Origin: Acidobacteriota bacterium
GTDB lineage: Bacteria > Acidobacteriota > Holophagae > Acanthopleuribacterales > Acanthopleuribacteraceae
Reading direction: 5' to 3'
Length of the DNA stretch: 36,130 nucleotides
Assembly (NCBI GenBank): GCA_030066195.1
Contig: JASJCB010000143.1
Coordinates: forward strand, 1 to 36,130
The position numbers were made by a program, and so were the translations under genes. How positions within the stretch are numbered: position 1 is the stretch's first letter; every line of letters begins with the position of its first letter. Positions 34,427 through 36,130 of this stretch are shown piece by piece. A model generated the notes under the pieces. It did not search any database and was not told the DNA's origin. It was given only the letters and a program-made list of their open reading frames with translations.

Positions 34427-35955
34427 GAATGCACCTCCCGAAGAAGCTTCATGATCTCCGCACTCACCCGATCCAGATCCTGATCGATCTCCACCAGGTC
34501 ACGGGGCGGTCGGTATTCGTAGAAGTGCCGGTTGAAGGGAATCTCGTAACCCACGATGCCGATCTCTTCGTCGATCTCGTCGGTTTTGCTCGGGTCGATC
34601 CAGGCGTCGGGCACGTGGGGCTGCACCTCTTTCCGGAAATAGGCCTCGTTGAGGTCGTTCACGGATCGGTTCGGGTCCAGCGCAACGTTTTCGTTGTCGC
34701 GCAGGTCGCTGTCGCTTTTGTATTCCACCACCCGGCCGTCCACGGCGAAGAGGCCGTACAGCGGCCGCGCCGCCGTGCCCTTGTGCACCTTCTTGATGAC
34801 CTTCGCCGCCTCCGGGTTAGTCCAACTCATGGCGGCTGTGATCTGCTTTTTCTCCGCCGCTTCCAGCTTCACGCCGCTTGCCTTCAGGGCCGCGTCGAAG
34901 CCGTTCATATCATCGTGCTGCTCGGAGCCGACGGCCGCTTGCAGTCGCCGGGCCTTGTCTAGAATCCGTGCCTGGGCCTGCCAGGTCTCCGGGTTCAACA
35001 ACTCCTTGATCTTCTTTTCCTTCAACTCCTTGAAGTGCGTCTTGAGGTGCTTGCGTATGGCCGTCTCGTGTTCGCTCAAGCGGTCCGCCGCGTCTTCGCC
35101 GTAGGTTGCCACGATCCACTTCATGGGCTCGCCCAGCGGCTTGGGCGCAAAGCGCAGCGGCTCGATGCGTTCATCGCTGAACCGGTAGGACTGGCGCAGG
35201 GGCCGCTCGATGGTGATGCGCCGGTAACCGAACGCGTGGTTTTCGAAGATCTTGCTCGCAAAGGTTTTAGGGGCCTCGGATTTGCCGTTTGCCGCCTGCC
35301 GGCCCCGGTTGCTCTTCGTCTCGGCGGGTTTGTCCAGGGGGACGGGACCAAGCGCCTCGAAGTTGCCGAAGGCGCGGGTGATTGCGGCAATGTCGTCCTC
35401 GCCCATTTCGTTGCGTTTGGAGCCCAGCGACTTGCGCATCTTGCCGTACAGGTGCACGCCGTTGATCAACTGCACCCGGCCCCGGCGGTTCGCCGTTTTT
35501 TTGTTGGACAAAATCCAGATATAGGTGGCGATGCCGGTGTTGTAGAACATGTCGGTGGGCAGGGCCACGATGGCTTCCAAAAGGTCGTTTTCCAAAAGAT
35601 AGCGGCGGATCTCGGACTCGCCGGAACCCGCGCCGCCGGTGAACAGGGGCGAACCGTTGAGGATGATGCCGATGCGCGAGCCGCCCCCGCCGTCGGGCGC
35701 CACGTCTTTCATCTTGCTGATCAGGTGCATCAGGAACAACAGGGAGCCGTCCGAGACGCGGGGCAAACCCGGACCGAAACGGCCTTGGTATCCCTTAAGC
35801 TTGTGTTCGTTTTTGATATCGCTTTCAATCTTCTTCCAATCCACGCCGAAGGGCGGGTTGGAGAGCAGGTAGTCGAACCCCCGGCCCACCAGTTGATCAT
35901 TAGACAGGGTATTGCCCAATTTGATATTGGACACCTCCTGGCCTTTGATCATCAT
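34423..35955 (-). CDS. hsdM: Type I RM methyltransferase subunit, 5'-truncated (probable pseudogene)
   Basis: N6-adenine methyltransferase subunit lacking its N-terminus. HsdM-like sequence is recognisable from about 36006 (FGQELNPESYAICKADMMIKG) and includes catalytic motif IV NPPFGVDW and the downstream target-binding and helical tail through HsdS coupling. The N-terminal helical domain and SAM-binding motif I (DPxCGTGG) are absent. Upstream of 36006 the reading frame continues into unrelated residues and meets TAA at 36121-36123, with no ATG, GTG or TTG start upstream of the ATG at 35955. A protein started at 35955 (510 residues) would begin inside the catalytic domain and should not bind SAM. 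Causes could be insertion of a mobile element, a deletion, or an assembly misjoin; the last 124 bp cannot settle it. Confidence 0.75.
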   Translation of the reverse strand: MMIKGQEVSNIKLGNTLSNDQLVGRGFDYLLSNPPFGVDWKKIESDIKNEHKLKGYQGRFGPGLPRVSDGSLLFLMHLISKMKDVAPDGGGGSRIGIILNGSPLFTGGAGSGESEIRRYLLENDLLEAIVALPTDMFYNTGIATYIWILSNKKTANRRGRVQLINGVHLYGKMRKSLGSKRNEMGEDDIAAITRAFGNFEALGPVPLDKPAETKSNRGRQAANGKSEAPKTFASKIFENHAFGYRRITIERPLRQSYRFSDERIEPLRFAPKPLGEPMKWIVATYGEDAADRLSEHETAIRKHLKTHFKELKEKKIKELLNPETWQAQARILDKARRLQAAVGSEQHDDMNGFDAALKASGVKLEAAEKKQITAAMSWTNPEAAKVIKKVHKGTAARPLYGLFAVDGRVVEYKSDSDLRDNENVALDPNRSVNDLNEAYFRKEVQPHVPDAWIDPSKTDEIDEEIGIVGYEIPFNRHFYEYRPPRDLVEIDQDLDRVSAEIMKLLREVHS

Positions 35956-36006
35956 ATCGGCCTTACAAATGGCATAACTCTCCGGGTTCAGTTCCTGGCC
36001 GAAGTG

Positions 36007-36130
36007 AGCCTGGGATCGATAAATGATGGAGAGAAGAGCACGATATTTGACGGATGGAATCCATGTCTGGGTTACCTTGATGACCTGGGCGTTGGAACCT
36101 AGCTTACCGGGTTGAGACAGTTAAGGAAGG
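36007..36130. other. Sequence unrelated to hsdM at the window edge (possible mobile-element end or misjoin)
   Basis: Directly 5' of the hsdM remnant the sequence loses HsdM character. On the minus strand it opens with CTGTCTCAACCCGGTAAGC (complement of 36102-36120) after the in-frame stop. I see no transposase domain and no matching inverted or target-site repeat in the window, so its nature is open. Confidence 0.35.

Noticed and set aside
35035..36102. A 355-codon plus-strand ORF opposite hsdM
   Set aside because: Shadow of hsdM; its last 30 codons only reflect the unrelated sequence at the edge.

Overview
The window is bacterial DNA with a moderately high GC content and dense coding on both strands. 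No rRNA, tRNA or CRISPR array was seen. No single gene fixes the taxonomy. The mix of a giant NRPS-PKS gene, a receiver-receiver histidine kinase, a 6-bladed beta-propeller lipoprotein-like gene and secreted Cys-rich/EF-hand proteins fits a Gram-negative, secondary-metabolite-rich lineage such as Acidobacteriota (Holophagae/Acanthopleuribacter-like) or a myxobacterium-like group. That placement is an inference of low confidence.

Left part (1-9.7 kb) is mostly housekeeping and accessory genes. It holds a hybrid two-receiver histidine kinase cut by the window start (minus), a polytopic membrane protein with a near-leaderless promoter, a 10-TM FtsX/YbbP-type ABC permease without its ATPase, and a convergent intergenic region carrying a cluster of DnaA-box-like sites. 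A YegS/DagK lipid kinase (minus), an APH-fold small-molecule kinase (plus) and a secreted 6-bladed beta-propeller protein (minus) follow.

Middle part (9.7-25.7 kb) is a probable biosynthetic locus. A PGM1-type ATP-grasp peptide ligase is followed by 1.5 kb that is largely non-coding. Then comes one 11.4-kb gene encoding a complete C-A-PCP-C-A-PCP-KS-AT-KR-ACP-TE assembly line. The first A domain carries the serine specificity code. The second pocket is hydrophobic and unassigned. The PKS module would convert the second residue to a gamma-amino-beta-hydroxy (statine-like) acid before thioesterase release. A Liv-type periplasmic substrate-binding lipoprotein lies 120 bp downstream on the same strand. 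A secreted Cys-rich/EF-hand protein follows.

Right part (27.7-36.1 kb, all minus strand) has an SLC6/NSS sodium symporter downstream of a type I restriction-modification operon hsdM-hsdS-hsdR with translationally coupled (GTGA and ATGA) overlaps. Two things stand out. HsdR carries a C-terminal LexA/UmuD-like S24 autoprotease domain with an apparent Ala-Gly cleavage site and Ser/Lys dyad. hsdM is broken at its 5' side: HsdM-like sequence stops near 36006, the reading frame hits a stop at 36121-36123, and the SAM-binding motif I is absent. If real, the system could restrict without modifying, or be dead, and the LexA-like module suggests damage-linked control of restriction.
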